DNA of 64,000 nucleotides from NCBI GenBank assembly GCA_019095985.1, contig CM032665.1, positions 38,132,160 through 38,196,159 on the forward strand, read 5' to 3'. This document shows positions 32,767 through 46,082 of the stretch, one piece after another; the stretch's first letter is position 1, and every line of letters begins with the position of its first letter. The DNA is from Streblospio benedicti. Taxonomy: Eukaryota; Annelida; Polychaeta; Spionida; Spionidae. Under the pieces are notes generated by a model. That model saw nothing but the letters and a program-made list of their open reading frames with translations. It did no database searches and was not told where the DNA came from. Both the position numbers and the translations under genes were made by a program.

Positions 32767-33745
32767 TTAATATGAATTGCATTTCTTCCTTATCTGATAT
32801 AGGCATTTAATAAACCGCAGATTAATTTACAGACAAGTCTTTGTCGTTTTAGAATTTTATATATTGCCATAAAAGTCACGTCTAATCAAATTCCTGAGTC
32901 TAAAAACAAGGTCAAGTCTACAATAACAATATTATCGACAAATTATTTAAATCAAAATATATAATTCTAATTCCACTGATCATCATGAACATTAATTTAT
33001 GAGCTTCCGAAAATACATTATGATTAGTGTACAAACATGTAGAGGCACCTGGCCTTGTCGCCAATTGTTCGTCCATAAGACAGTCACAATACATTGATAA
33101 TGTATAATAACAACCAGTTGACTTATTGCACTATTCAAATGCTCTTTCTAATAACTTGTGATTTGAATAATAAGCCCGAACTAGATGAGGATGATGCACC
33201 CTTCATTCATCTGATCCACTTGCATCATTCGAATGTATGGCATTCTGTTTAACGAGCGAGCACTTTAAGCATACATGACCATATCAAGTTCACTAACAGT
33301 GCCTAATTCATGGGCTGTTGTATTTTTCGTCACAGTGTCTGTCCAACACCCCCACACCAACACGGACTGGGATTAAGGTCAATTCTTACATTACCTCAGT
33401 TAGATTATGCTTCATATTAGTTCTACTAAATAGAAAACTACGAGGTCAGAAGGTAATAAGACATTCTATCTTTATTAGAAAATTCTAAGAATAAAAAGCT
33501 ATTTCCTCTAATTACGTGCTTCTTCTAAACCTTCAAATAAAATTATTAGTTGTTATTGCGTATTATTCGTAAGTGAACATACGATTGGATAAATATTAAT
33601 AAGTCATTGCCAGCCATACTTTGAAAGTTTCTGGAAATATATTAAATATTTCAGATGATTCACGGCAAATACAATTAGCGAATGTTGTCATTAATTCATA
33701 CCCTTGTCAATATAACAGTGTTTTTCTTTCTTTTGACTGATGTAA

Positions 33746-33860
33746 GCTTGTGTGGAATAGTGGATAGAAAGTCGTTCTCGTGACCAGAGGGTCCTCAGTT
33801 TGATTCCTACCGTGTCTGGTGGTAGGTGAAGAGCAAGCCCATCCCTAACTGGGTCCATAT
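33746..33860 (+). mobile_element. tRNA-derived SINE, duplicate copy
   Basis: Same A- and B-box arrangement as at 27586, carried by the duplication and not a separate insertion. Confidence 0.6.
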
Positions 33861-34680
33861 ATGCATACTGATCCAAGACACATAATTATACCTTAAATAG
33901 ATAACATAGAATGAGAAGGTTGTTAATGACCGGTGTAAATTATGTAAAGTCGACTCGGTGTATTATAGTAGAATATAAAACATTGACATTTACATTTCTT
34001 CAGACTAAAAGTAGCTTGAAAACCTGAGGTAGAGTTGGTGCACTCATAAGGGCAGCCCGAAAAAATAGTAGTAATTTTAGGAGGAGGTCTGTTTTCAAAC
34101 AAATTGGTGTGGGTGGGTGGCTTAACACCATACCATGCGGTTAATCGTGAATACCATGGCCATAATAAATGGTAGCCATTTTATCATAATTGTCATTGAA
34201 TCTGAAATTATGTTATAGGATATTTGCCTGACATTGATGACCGCCGTTCATTTTTACAGCCCAAAAACATGTTAAACCCAATGCTGTGCTTCTGATCGTT
34301 CAACAGGGGACTTAGAAATCACATATGCCTTATAATAATGGAAAAGTCGCCGCATTAAAAACACAATAGATAAAGTTGAGAGATATGTACATTCGATTTA
34401 TTTTCGTTGACAATATTACATCCTAATCTTCAAATATTGGCAGCGTTGAATCCAATTTAACCCGAGACCACAGGTACACACATTAAACTTAATTAATTTA
34501 ATGTGTCGCCTCTTAAATGAATATGCCAACAAGAAAGGAAACTGTATTGACATTGTTTACTTCGGCGTTCGGATCCTCACTTGTGAGACGTTTAATGGCT
34601 TGTTGTGCCACAAATGTATCAATTACAGACTATAACAAACCCAGCAATCCAATCAGCATGCCATGCCTTTAATCTTCTGA

Positions 34681-34879
34681 TCACTGTTTGTTTTCCTTGG
34701 ACTTGTGTTCACAATTATAAGCGAAAACGACAAAGCCGCTTTTCTCTCCTTCACTTGGGGCATGACATGAGCGAATAGCACGGTGTAACAATGTGAAATT
34801 CCCTTTCAGCTCATTACCTTTAATCAAATCTCTAATGTGGCCCATAAATATGTCTAGCTGTTTGCCTGCTTCATTATAT
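34681..34879 (-). CDS. Candidate terminal exon, unrecognised protein
   Basis: Acceptor GTTCGCTTCTTACTCGCAG, then one base and 65 codons to TGA. The peptide is charged and helix-like at first (YNEAGKQLDIFMGHIRDL), then LLHRAIRSCHAP and GFVVFAYNCEHKSK. It joins in phase with the candidate exon 35073-35180 across a 193-base intron, completing a Gly codon. All 199 bases are the same in the left duplicate although flanking DNA differs. Not recognised; no upstream start exon was found. Confidence 0.4.
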
Positions 34880-35072
34880 CTGCGAGTAAGAAGCGAACGT
34901 ATGACAATAGGGGGAGACTTCAATGCAGCTAGCCCAGGAGAAGTTTTGCAAATACATTGTTGCGCAGGCCTGTTGTTCAGAAGTAAATTTAATGAAAATA
35001 AGCAGCATAAAATGTACTAGCACTCATCGTGGTAAGTGTTGTCCGATCCCATTAACCGCTGGCAGATTTCAC

Positions 35073-35180
35073 CCAAGGATGTGTTCCTTTGCGGCCTCTT
35101 CTCGGCGGAAAAGTGTTGGCGAAAGTGTCACTCCTTTGTCTAGACCAATGTGTTTTCCAAGAGCAATCATACAAGCAGAG
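35073..35180 (-). CDS. Candidate internal exon, unrecognised protein
   Basis: Acceptor TAATTTGTCAG, donor GTGAAA, leaving in phase 2 as the next exon requires. Reads MIALGKHIGLDKGVTLSP then TLFRREEAAKEHIL. The internal ATG at 35170 has a poor start context (T at -3), so an upstream exon is likely. No family recognised. Confidence 0.4.
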
Positions 35181-35257
35181 CTGACAAATTAGCCAAATGA
35201 ATTGCGCAAACCACTCGATTGACAAAGGTGCTGAATTCAAGTGTTTAAGTGCTGCAG

Positions 35258-35424
35258 GGCAGGAGCTACGGACTGGTGTACAGTGTCATGGGCTTTAGAA
35301 CGCTCCAACATTTTTCTTGGTATTTATATGTTGGTGAAGATTTTTATTCGCAGAAAGAACTGTGTATCTGGGCCTTGGTGTTCTGCAATACAATTATCTT
35401 GTTTTCGCGTCTTAGGGGCTCAGC
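35258..35424 (+). CDS. Candidate exon of a membrane protein
   Basis: Open for 55 codons after acceptor GTGCTGCAG, with a possible donor GTTAAG (GTGAAG in the left copy). Includes SYGLVYSVMGFRTLQ and a membrane-span-like LCIWALVFCNTIILF. The two differences from the left duplicate are synonymous. It lies on the opposite strand 78 bases from 35073-35180, and both being real would need interleaved genes, so at least one may be false. Confidence 0.3.
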
Positions 35425-36616
35425 GTTAAGTATGAACCCTGTGTTATATTGTGATGTCTTTCTAAATGGATGACCATAGATGAAGCAGTGCCTTTGCATA
35501 TTAAAAATTTCAATAAGCTTTTTAAGTAAATAGAATCAGAATTATGAAATGAGAAAGCGCTTTATTTCTAATGTACATGTATTAGAATTCATATTATGTT
35601 GACACAAATTAACAAATATTTGACTTTTGACAAATATTGCTTTGTGCTTTTTCATGTTTTCAGAACACAATAGAAATGAAGGGGGGATTGAAGGGCCCAC
35701 TTGCAGACCAATCAAATGACGTTTCCAATAAGTAATGTTTTCATATGAGCTTACATTTCTTACAGTATGATACAACATCCTATATAACAACCTCCAAAAT
35801 ATCTTCATGTGGGTGTAAGGTGGCATATGAGATGTATCTATGGTATTATTAATAAAACATAAAACCTAATAAGTTAAGCGTCTTTCCAAAATGATCACAA
35901 CTACATGTTCAAAGTGTACTTTAACTCAGCAGAATGGGTCTACTTTACCGAGGTTTTAATGTATCACTATTTGCTAAGATCCTAACAAAAGTCCCTCTAG
36001 ACGACGCACCCCAGGCTAGAGATAATTCTCCTGTTTTCACTGCAGCTTATCCTGGTAAATTTACGCATATTAACTGCAAACACGATTATGTTATTTCAAC
36101 CACAAATATTTGATCTCTCGAATTGGATTGCAATCTGCTTTGAAAGCAGCTGGTGTACTTTTAATATATTTCATTGGTAGCTGGCAGATAAGTGGGTGAT
36201 TTCCTTTTGGTTGCTTGGAGATTAATGACTCTAAACGTACTTATGAAAACACAGTCTTCTACCACCATTTATCTCATAGATAAACAAATGCATAAATTTG
36301 ATAAAGTTAGAATATATAGCATAAGCAGTGTTATGAAGATACACAATGGAGATGGTTCCAACATATTCATATGGGGTAATTGTGTAGCTTGACAGTTGAC
36401 ACGTACTCATGTGTTCTTGCACACCCTAATGGATTGAAGTAATCAAACGTTCTCCATAACATGCCAGCGTGTTTAAAACAAATACTTAACAACGCCACCC
36501 TTTTTTCATAGTCCGATACAAGCTTTTGAAAGGAATTTGGGCCCAACGAAAGAGAACTACTGCAAGTCTTAGAACGCATTTGCGTCACATGTATATACGG
36601 AAGTTGTCACTTGAGC

Positions 36617-37158
36617 ACACTCACCCAGGCGTCTGCCACTGTCCAATTGAAATATGTGACGCTATACGTCACCGAACAGCATCAAGACATTGACAATGAA
36701 ACGGATAACACTGCTATGTAGCAGTAATTAGCAATTGCTGTCATGTTAATTAATAACATGGACAGCCAGGCACTAATTGGCCAAGCCAGGTACACAAGAC
36801 GAGCTAGGCGTTTGGTGAACTGTGCTAGAGTCGCTAGTGCAAAGTTGATATATGTGATGATTGGTGAGTATGGCAAGATACTAGATTATGTGGGTGATGT
36901 CGTCATATGAAAATTAATAGGCATCATAAAAAGCTTTATATGGATATTTGTAACGATTTGTTTCATATTGCATATATTGCATATTGCATGCGGGGAGGTG
37001 GTTGGGGGCTCATGAGGTGTGAGGTGTGAACGACCGGGCAGATTTCAGCCATGCAAGTGCATGTATATATGTGTGTGTATTTCAGGCAAACGCTCGTCTA
37101 GGTGTCTTGCCTGTTTTTTTTTTTGTTTTTTTGTTTTTTGTTTTTTGTTTTTGTTGCT

Positions 37159-37203
<45 letters not shown>

Positions 37204-40200
37204 TTGTTGTTGTTGTTGTTGTTGTTGTTGTTTTGTTGTTGTTGTTGTTGTTGTTGCCTGTTGTTGTTGTTCCTTATTCTTGATATTTTGCCCCCCTTTG
37301 TTTCATGTTAAAAGTGTAATTAGAACCATCTTTGCCAGGCAGTTACCCTAATCTTCACTAACAATCATGATAGTGATCTTCTTTTGAATAAAACTTTGAC
37401 ACAATTAATCTTCATAACAATCTGAACACTTGTATAAAGACTGCGATCTCTGAACACATGTATATGTACATGTACATGTATGTCTTTTTCAGCCAATTAT
37501 TTTCGCTCACCACATTTTGCATTATAAGCTGCTCTCAGTGCTCTGACTACTCGAAGAATTGACATTTATTGCGTTCATCATGTTATACATGAACGTTCGT
37601 AGATCGACTGTGCTATCGCCATGACCCATCTGTGCTGTGTGTAGACATATCATTAATCTCCATCATTATACACAACAATACATAACTGATAATGAGCCAC
37701 ATAACGCTGTGATTAGCAAGTAGCATGCGTGTGATTAATAGCGCCGTTAAACAGTCCTTGATATCATAATCAGTAAGTATTACAGGTACACACATTGCAC
37801 AGGCCCCAGGCACGGCAAGGAGCTAGGTTCCCACACTTGATGGCTGGACGGAAGGCTGTGATTACCAGACACACATGTCTACGCAGTTGACTTAATCACT
37901 TTCAATACCAAAACTATATTGATGTTTATGGCTGTTAATAAAAAAAGCGATCATTTAATTGTGTGAAACCTGCCAATTGGAATGAGTTTCGTAGTTGTCA
38001 GGTCTTTGTACAGTTTAAATGTAATTGATTGGTTATGAATTACATAGTCCAACAAAATGGGCTGGTAAGTTTAATCTTTGAAGTTCTATTAGGTCTAGAC
38101 TCTAGACGAAATTATATAAGCTAAAATATCAAGACAAGCGTAATATACATGATCTGCATTTTCTTGGTTTCACTTTAAGTGGTGTCATTCAATCTCATTT
38201 CAGAGCAGGAAAACATTACTTAATTCAATTAATGGTGGAAATCGACTGATGCACAAATGTTGTTGTAAAAGTATATTATAAAGTTGCAGTATACACAACT
38301 GCTTCAAGAAACTATATCGTCAATTAAAAACGTGTACTCAATAATGCCTCTGATGCTGATTCCTCACAAGATTATGAATATCACTGATTCATCAACGCAA
38401 CGAAACCACAAACATCGGCCTATAATACAGTTAGAGGACTCCATTTGCCCCAAGCATGCTGTAAATTCAATATGTTCCCATGACTAACACAACTCTATAT
38501 CAATCACCAACTTGTGTTTTAATTATGGACTCAATGCAAACTTTATTATATAAAATCACAGTTGGCAAACAATATGTCATTACGCACAGCAGCCTGGAGC
38601 AGTTTTAAATAGGTAATTCCCATGGTATAAATTTATTTAATTTTCCATAAGGCACATTGTGTGTTTTTTTTTTCAACTCATCTCTCTTTGAAAATTTATT
38701 GGCGTGTCACAACAACGAGAGTTACAAATACCATTGTGAAAAATGCACAGTAATCAAGGAAATTACCGCACACATATATACCAAATTTATTCGAAATCAA
38801 TTTAGTAACGGATTTTCAAAGATATACAAGTTTATCAGCATGCCCCCCCCCCCCAGCAACATGAAGGGGTGTGTGGTATGTATACTACTATGATTTACAA
38901 ACATTATACCATACACGCTACTACTATTATATAGACCTCCAAGATCTCTGTGCACGTTCACTCTATCTAGACATTCTTAATGCATTACTTTCAAAATTCA
39001 AAATTACAATACTATATAAGCATTTTAATATAGTATAATTCATCAGCAATAAGCAACAAAGTTTTACTTTTTTACTATTTTATATGGCTTTCTTGTAATA
39101 CATGTGCATGTTATTTAGACATATTAAATGAATCTATAAACAACTAAATGTCTCAAAAGAAACTTTAAATTTAAACATCAAGCTGTCGACCTAAAACTAT
39201 TAAACAGTTACCGTTTAATGGTAATTTAATAAAGATCATCTGATAAGGAACGCTTATAAAGGCAGTTATGTCCCCAGGACGACAGCAGTGCACTTTTTTT
39301 AAAGTCCGGTCAATTAAAACGTCCTTGACCCTGAGAGGTCAGCACCAAATGCAATGCCTGGCAGCGCGTAACATGTAGCGTGCGTGGTAACGACAAGAAA
39401 TATGCATTAAAATGTGTACATGTGATGTTATTGATGCTAATGAATACGTAAAGTCATGGACCTCAGCATAGTTACTAAAACAAGGGGAGCCAGGGCATCC
39501 GTTTTAGGCTGGATTTTTGCTCTAGTATATACTTAATGTGACACTTCACGATGTCGAAATAAGCTCAAATAGTAAGAATGGTGTTTGTAAAGTAAACATA
39601 GTACATATACCTCCACCCCCATCTAACGATGCTGGGATCCATGCCTAAATAGAATGAAAGTCTTTTCTTTACACAAAATATTGGGGGTGTGCCTACAGGC
39701 CCCGGAATTCCCCACAGGGGAGTCCTGTCAGTGGTTCTGGCGTACTGTGTCGCAGTCACAAAATTCTAGTGGGTTTCAATGGGCTAAATGTAATTGATTT
39801 TGTGTATATGAATTAACCATCAACGTTTGAAAATGAGTGCCAATTAACACAGATAGTGTTTCATCAGAAAGGCGTGTGACGTGTCGTCGCTTGAACAGTA
39901 ACAACACACCAAGACCGCTTTGCCTGGCGCCACATGTGCCGTACACGTCTCACGTACACGTCTTATTATTACCTTCTCTCCCAAACGTCACCTCGCTTTA
40001 CGACAGGTGCACATGGTGTGTGACGGCAACAGCGGCACCTGTGGGCACCTGTCGTCTGATGATCTCAGCCGCCATATTGGATTTTGGGAATACAACAGGA
40101 TCTCTGTAAATAAACCGCCTTCTTATCTTGCTATACTTATTGCGTGTGTCAATTTATATAGTGCAGGCGAATCTTATTCTGTTAATGAGTTTGTTGTGAA

Positions 40201-42806
40201 AACTGTCCGCGTCTTTAAGCTGACCTGACCACCTGCAGTAACACGTGACCAATGAGTGCGGTTTCGCAGTATTCGTCGTGACATGCCGCCATCTTAGAAA
40301 TGATTACGTCATCATAAATCATCAAAAAGACGGACATTAAGGACAATAACAGTGATCTCTTGTCTTTTATGTTGCATGAAAATATCCGATTAGCTACTAT
40401 TTGCTTAAGAAGATGTTAGACTTGTGCTGTTTTGTTTGTTATTGTAGTTGATTCTGTGAACGGTGACCACTCTCATAATCCATTGCTCTAAGCGTTTTGT
40501 GTTGTAAATGGCTTGATATGGCGTATGAGCAAGGTGCATTCCAACACAATGTACCAACATTGAATTTCATTGATGTATAACACTACCAACGTTGAATTTC
40601 TCGACATTTTCATTGATGTATAATAATATAGCTACAATGTATGTGGAATAAGTTGGCATTTACTACTTCCAACGCTTTCAAGCACCAAACACCATGATTC
40701 TAAAGATAAATGTGACGTGCGCGTTGTCATAACACATTGAACAACCAGGGTTGAAAATGAAGTTTGAATGTAATAATTATTATTGTAGCATAGGTGTGCG
40801 TCTTCGTTTAGGGCAATACTCAGTCGGTGGACAAATACTTGTGTGTCCTGTCTACATGCGTCAGAAAACCAATTTAAATGCAGTTACAAATATTCCATAC
40901 AATGTCTCATTCATTTTTGCTGGCATTAGCATAGCCATGCAGCAAATCATTCGGTAATTGAAATTGTCAGTTTGAAATGCTTTGAATAACACACACGTAC
41001 GTCGCCTCATTGTTGACAAGCTTCTATACTCGAACAAACATCTAAAAAACTTCTAATTCGCTTTTCCGTTGACTTCTATGAACTTACATGTACGCCCAAT
41101 GATTTATATAAGTGACTTTGTAATATAATGGGACGAAGAAGAAATCAAGTTGTGTAATTGTTTGAACGTAACCTGTCCTTGGGGCATGGCCGCGAGGCCG
41201 TGCATGCCGTTTACAGGGATAACCCGACCAGTAGTTACTCAAACTATAACCATACCTGACCATAACAACTCCCAGAACAGAAATGTTTAAACACATCATA
41301 TATCAAACGTCCCATTGTTGATATTGCTGTGTGTATTTAGTAGGCTATATACGGGCCTGATAAATGTAAATCGAAAACATAGGCTCTAATATAAATGTTA
41401 GCAACGTGTTAAGAACCGATTGTTCGTGGTGCTCACTCGTGTATTCTTTAGACACTATACATTCCATATGGCACCAAAACCCCATATGATAACCGTCAAT
41501 AGTGTCTATCCCGTTGTGCACCAAGTTTGGTTACAAGAGACAAGACGAGACGCTCGGGTTCTCACGGTGTTCAGTTGGCACGCCATTGATCTGACCTGTA
41601 CATGTGACCCCGGTCACCTGCCTGGCTATTGCTTTCTGATACAACTGTATACATTTGAGACAAAAGTGTGTTTATTGCCAGAAGTCTCATAAGGACTGTC
41701 ATGGGACTCAATCGTGAAAGGTGAAAATGTATGAAAAACTCATAGAGGTAGATTAATATATCTACCATCATATAGGAAAAAAAAACAAGATGATTCCCTA
41801 TCAGCATGGACGTATTTCTGCTATTCAAATGGACACTCAGCATAACATGATGTAAATACATATAGATTTTGCAGATTAGTGCACAAAATCCCACAAAACA
41901 CTAAATAAAAATCTAAATGAATTAAAGGTGAAGGTAATGAACAATAAAGAAACATCACCCAATGACACTGCGTGCAGAACTTGAGAACTATTAACAAATG
42001 TGCCCCAGTGATGTGGCAAGGCAGTTACCGACTTGAGGTTACAGCCAGGCAAACAGCCACAAAGTCTGAATTCTCACATCCTAGCATCACAGCCGCCTCT
42101 GCCGATACTTTTGCGTGTGACAGAAAGTCAGACCCACGGAGACAATAAGCAGATTTATTACCTAATGTTGTTCTGATGTCGCATAATGCCCCCGACAGAC
42201 GCCATTTGGTGCGCCGCCGGTCATCGGGTCACGGCTTAAGGTCACCGAGGTCACGCCGTCTGTAGCCGTGTGCTGGCGTCGTCAGCGACGGATTTTGAGC
42301 TGACGACTTTGTTCAAGACAAAGACAATAGACGGAATTGTGTGAATGGTGGACGACACCCCGTCTGTGTCGACACACTGCTTAGAGTGACAGTGCTGTGT
42401 GTGAGAATTAGCGACAACCATACACATAAAAAATATTTGATGGATCAATGATGAATAGTTTATACAAAATGTAATGGGTTATTTAAAAGGAAATGAAAAA
42501 CATGATACACGAAACGATGGGCTGCAAAAATCCAACTTGAGCTGTCTTTGATCATAATGGTAGTTTTTATAATGTAATAATAATGAGTGTACCATAGGTT
42601 TATAAGACGATAAGTGGGTCGTGTGTTCACTACCAGGCTATACCGGAGTGTGTGTGTGTGGGGGGCGACTGCTCTCTGATTTAAGTGTTACCTGTGTTTG
42701 CCTCAGTAACATTGGTCATCATCTACCCCATTGTGAAGTTTCATTCATTCATTATGCGTGTTACCTTATGGCATGTATTTTCTGGGAAGAAGAGCACTAT
42801 TAATAC
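36617..42806. other. Intergenic DNA with a (TTG)n tract, no supported gene
   Basis: AT-rich; short frames only. A T-rich and (TTG)n tract lies at 37112-37271. The frame at 39920-40228 has no matching splice context. Confidence 0.5.
37112..37271. repeat. Poly(T) and (TTG)n microsatellite
   Basis: T-run sequence passes into about 35 TTG/TTT units broken by a few changes. It creates poly-Val, poly-Cys and poly-Leu frames that are not genes. Confidence 0.95.
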
Positions 42807-43010
42807 AGTGGACCCTCTCTATTCTAACACAACTGACTGACTTCTGGTGGTCTCTAGATCTATAGGGAACTGGCGCAAAGGCCTCATTATAGAGGTTCAC
42901 AGCTGTGGTGTATAAAATATAAAGGCTTGGGACCGTGACGGACAAAGTGTCTTTATAGCGGTGATCATTATTGCAGGTCATTTGAAAATATGGTGTTAGA
43001 ATAAATATTC
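42807..43010. mobile_element. Possible pogo/Tigger-like MITE remnant
   Basis: Left end TA-CAGTGGACCCTCTCTATTC, with TATTCTAACAC mirrored by GTGTTAGAATA at about 43002. Inside are ATTATAGAGGTTCACA and TTTATAGCGGTGATCATTAT, typical of short pogo-like elements. The right terminus is incomplete. Confidence 0.45.
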
Positions 43011-45606
43011 TATTTTAATATTAGTATCTAAGTAATAGGGCTACAAACGTTTATGATATGTGTTCTCAGTTATAACACGCACAAACACAGTGGCATCTTT
43101 TCTGAGCGTGTGACTCACACGTGCAAGTCTCTTGTTGGAAAAAAACACAAACAGAAACGTATTAAAGCAGTCATTGTACCGTAATCGTTATCAGTAGTTA
43201 CATAGGGGAAGTCCCCTATTGACTTGCTGAAGACGGCTAAACCAGAGGCAACCTTCACCTATGGCGACCCCGGTACACTGAGTTCGGTGGTCATTTTACA
43301 AAGGGTGTCTTTTCTCAGAGAGGTGCGGTACTTGAAATGAAATGCCAGTTAGCGAGAGAGTGTGTGTGTTACGATTGTACACGAACGTAGACATGTGGCA
43401 ATTTTCAAAGGTTGCCTGCAAGCATGTCTATTCTTATTGAGAATCATTCAACTTCTCAGTAAGAGGGGAAATCTAGTTATGACTTGTACAAAGGAGTTGA
43501 CACTTGAGTAAATTTGAGCAAATCAAGAAGGAACAATGAGCGGGTATCAAATGTAAGGGTGAGTTCAATGATTTGGTCGCTTTGAGCTGAGTAAATGGAG
43601 GTAATAACAAAGGCATGTTTGGCAGGTGAGTAGGTTTCTGTACACTCTAAGTCTATTGCAACTATTGCTACACTCTGAAGAAGAAAACAGTCATAATACA
43701 AAACAAAAACATGCGGTGAAGCCTATGAAGTTACTATGACGTGCAACGTAGCTTTGGTCAATGAATATTATCTTCAGGCTCCGTCAAAGTTCCCCTCCTT
43801 TGAGCTAGGCACATTGACACTAATAGTGATTACCATGTCATTTTGTCACCCCATTATCTCAATTAGAGAAAACAATTCATACAATTTGGAAAAGTATGAC
43901 AGTAGCATGCAATCCGACCTGGCGTTTACAATGGCGGAGATAAAATCCAGATTAAATCTTCATACAAGACAAGTGCCCAATTAATAATGATTGTATAGTT
44001 TGGGTGGGTACGGATGTGCCACCGGAAAGGGGTACCTTTTCGCCCCATCCATTGTTTTTGGGTAATAATTGGGTAATACTTTCCCCATACATTATACTTC
44101 ATAATTTTTCATTATACTATTACGTAATAAAATTATCTTTGCTTTGATTTACATCATCATTTAGTAACATTATGACTAAGCATTATGATTGTATTGATCA
44201 TACATATTATGACGCAATCAAATAAATAAACAAACCTCAAGAAACACTACGTCATACAAAGCTAGCAAATGTAGTGCGATATTAGATATTACCTAGAGGC
44301 TGGTAACTTACACGATAGTACAAAATCTACACTCTTCATTATTTAGATTGCATTAGAACACTCTTATATTTATAATTATTCAAAACATATAACAGTTTAT
44401 TATTTGAGCGGGGAAAGAGTATGTTGCTTATATATGACATTATATTTTGGGGTACTAGCACAGAATTTCATTATATTTGTATGTCTGCTCTCCTCGGTTG
44501 TGGCACGTGGCACTATATTTCTAAGTATTGATTTCATACCCCCGGTGGCACACGCGTACCATTTTGGTGGATAAACACCCCCCTAACCCACCCAGCCCCC
44601 TCCCCCAAGTGGAGACTGTAAAGGATTTGTCATAAGTAATCACTGTAACTATGGAATACATCTTCACCATTTTGTTCCTCACGCTCAAAGAACGAAAATA
44701 AAGACACATTAACGCCAATAAAAGGGAGGGGAAAAAAAAAATAAATGCAAACAAAACCCGAGACATCCGTACTAATAGCCGCCACGTGATGTATCAAGGC
44801 GACCTCTATTCTTACCCAATATCCGTACGAATAGACGGTGAAAATTGACTGTTATGTCAACACGTGTCTTATTAGATTTAGGAAGTAGTTCTCCGGTTTC
44901 CTAATGAGGAGGTGATTATCTTAGTTGGCGTCTGTTTTGTGCCACGCATGACTGCCTCGCTTCCTGTAAACACATGCAGTATCGACCACTGCTGTACTAG
45001 ATCGCTGTCTTGCATCGATGGCCGCAACAGCAGCTTAAAGACACACAGGGGTGACAGGACAAATTCCTATAAAATTAATATACTGGTTTAATTTAATTTT
45101 GGCGGATCGTATGTATAACATTAAGTTTCTTGTAAAATTAGAGATAGTTCTATGCCTGTATTACGGAAATAACAAACATTAATGTAGATATCAAACCACT
45201 ACAATGGGGATATATGTTCCCTTTCCCATACATCAGTTAACATTCATTGGGTTCCTCCCCTAACAAGATGCGGAATCTATGTCAAATCTCACAAAATAGC
45301 TCCGTGAAGAAGTGCGCAATAGGGAAGATCATCATCTCCCAAATATGCATTATCTAGTACAGAATGCATTCAATGCCTCAGACAGCACCATTTTAATGTT
45401 AAATCAGGTTCATATAACAGCCCTGCGCGTCCCTATAATGGAGACGGTATAGAAATGGTGTAAAAGACGTTCTAATAAGTGAGAAAGGTGCGTGGGTGAT
45501 TAGCAGGTTATTCTATTATACCTGTCTTAAAGTATAAACGTCGCATCTAAAACTATTGACTTACCTATCATACCTTCCCCATACAAGAAATGGACCTCAT
45601 CATTAC
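43011..45606. other. Intergenic DNA, no feature seen
   Basis: AT-rich with a C-rich stretch at about 44570-44610. No supportable exon. Confidence 0.5.
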
Positions 45607-46082
45607 CTGTCAGTAAAGCGAGGGGCACATTTGACCTTGCGGTCGAGTTCGGCGCAAAGCTTCTTGTGGTCTGCGGCGTCTGCGGCATTTTCCGCATGCA
45701 GTGACAAACGTACAGTTGTGAGCACGTACGCATGGCCTCTTTGCCTTATGGGTGCTTCGCAATTGGGGATTATTTCATTTGGGTGGCCGTGATATCAACG
45801 GGCATCGAACGTGCGTTATACTCACATAACACTTACGTTCTACGCACGTCATGATGATCACTAAAGCGGGGTGATCGTACGTTCATTATGAATTGAATAC
45901 TCGGCACCGGTATTGTATCTGTGTCGACAACGTGCGGGTAATTCCGATGTGTGTATACGACATGTAAGCGTAAGGTCCCCGCACTGCCTCCTTACGATCA
46001 CACCACGGCTGACATCGTTTGCCGCACTGCATGCACACTCACGGATCGTTACGACCTCCTTGCGTTTTTGGTCGTAGACTGG
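45607..46082 (-). other. CpG-rich island with two possible minus-strand exons
   Basis: Frame 45679-45607 reads AADHKKLCAELDRKVKCAP and ends at donor GTAATG; frame 46082-46043 reads PVYDQKRKEVVTI and ends at donor GTGAGT, with compatible phases. Composition is clearly more GC- and CpG-rich than the surroundings. Acceptors are weak and the upstream piece is tiny, so this stays tentative; a CpG island or conserved non-coding DNA is possible. Confidence 0.25.

Larger units (their letters stand above)
32767..36616. repeat. Right copy of the gap 2 duplication
   Basis: Starts at the first base after the gap and matches 26607-30452 before continuing into different sequence at 36617. Confidence 0.93.

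Noticed and set aside
37019-37351. 110-codon frame rich in Cys/Val/Leu
   Set aside because: It is produced by the (TTG)n tract in all three frames.
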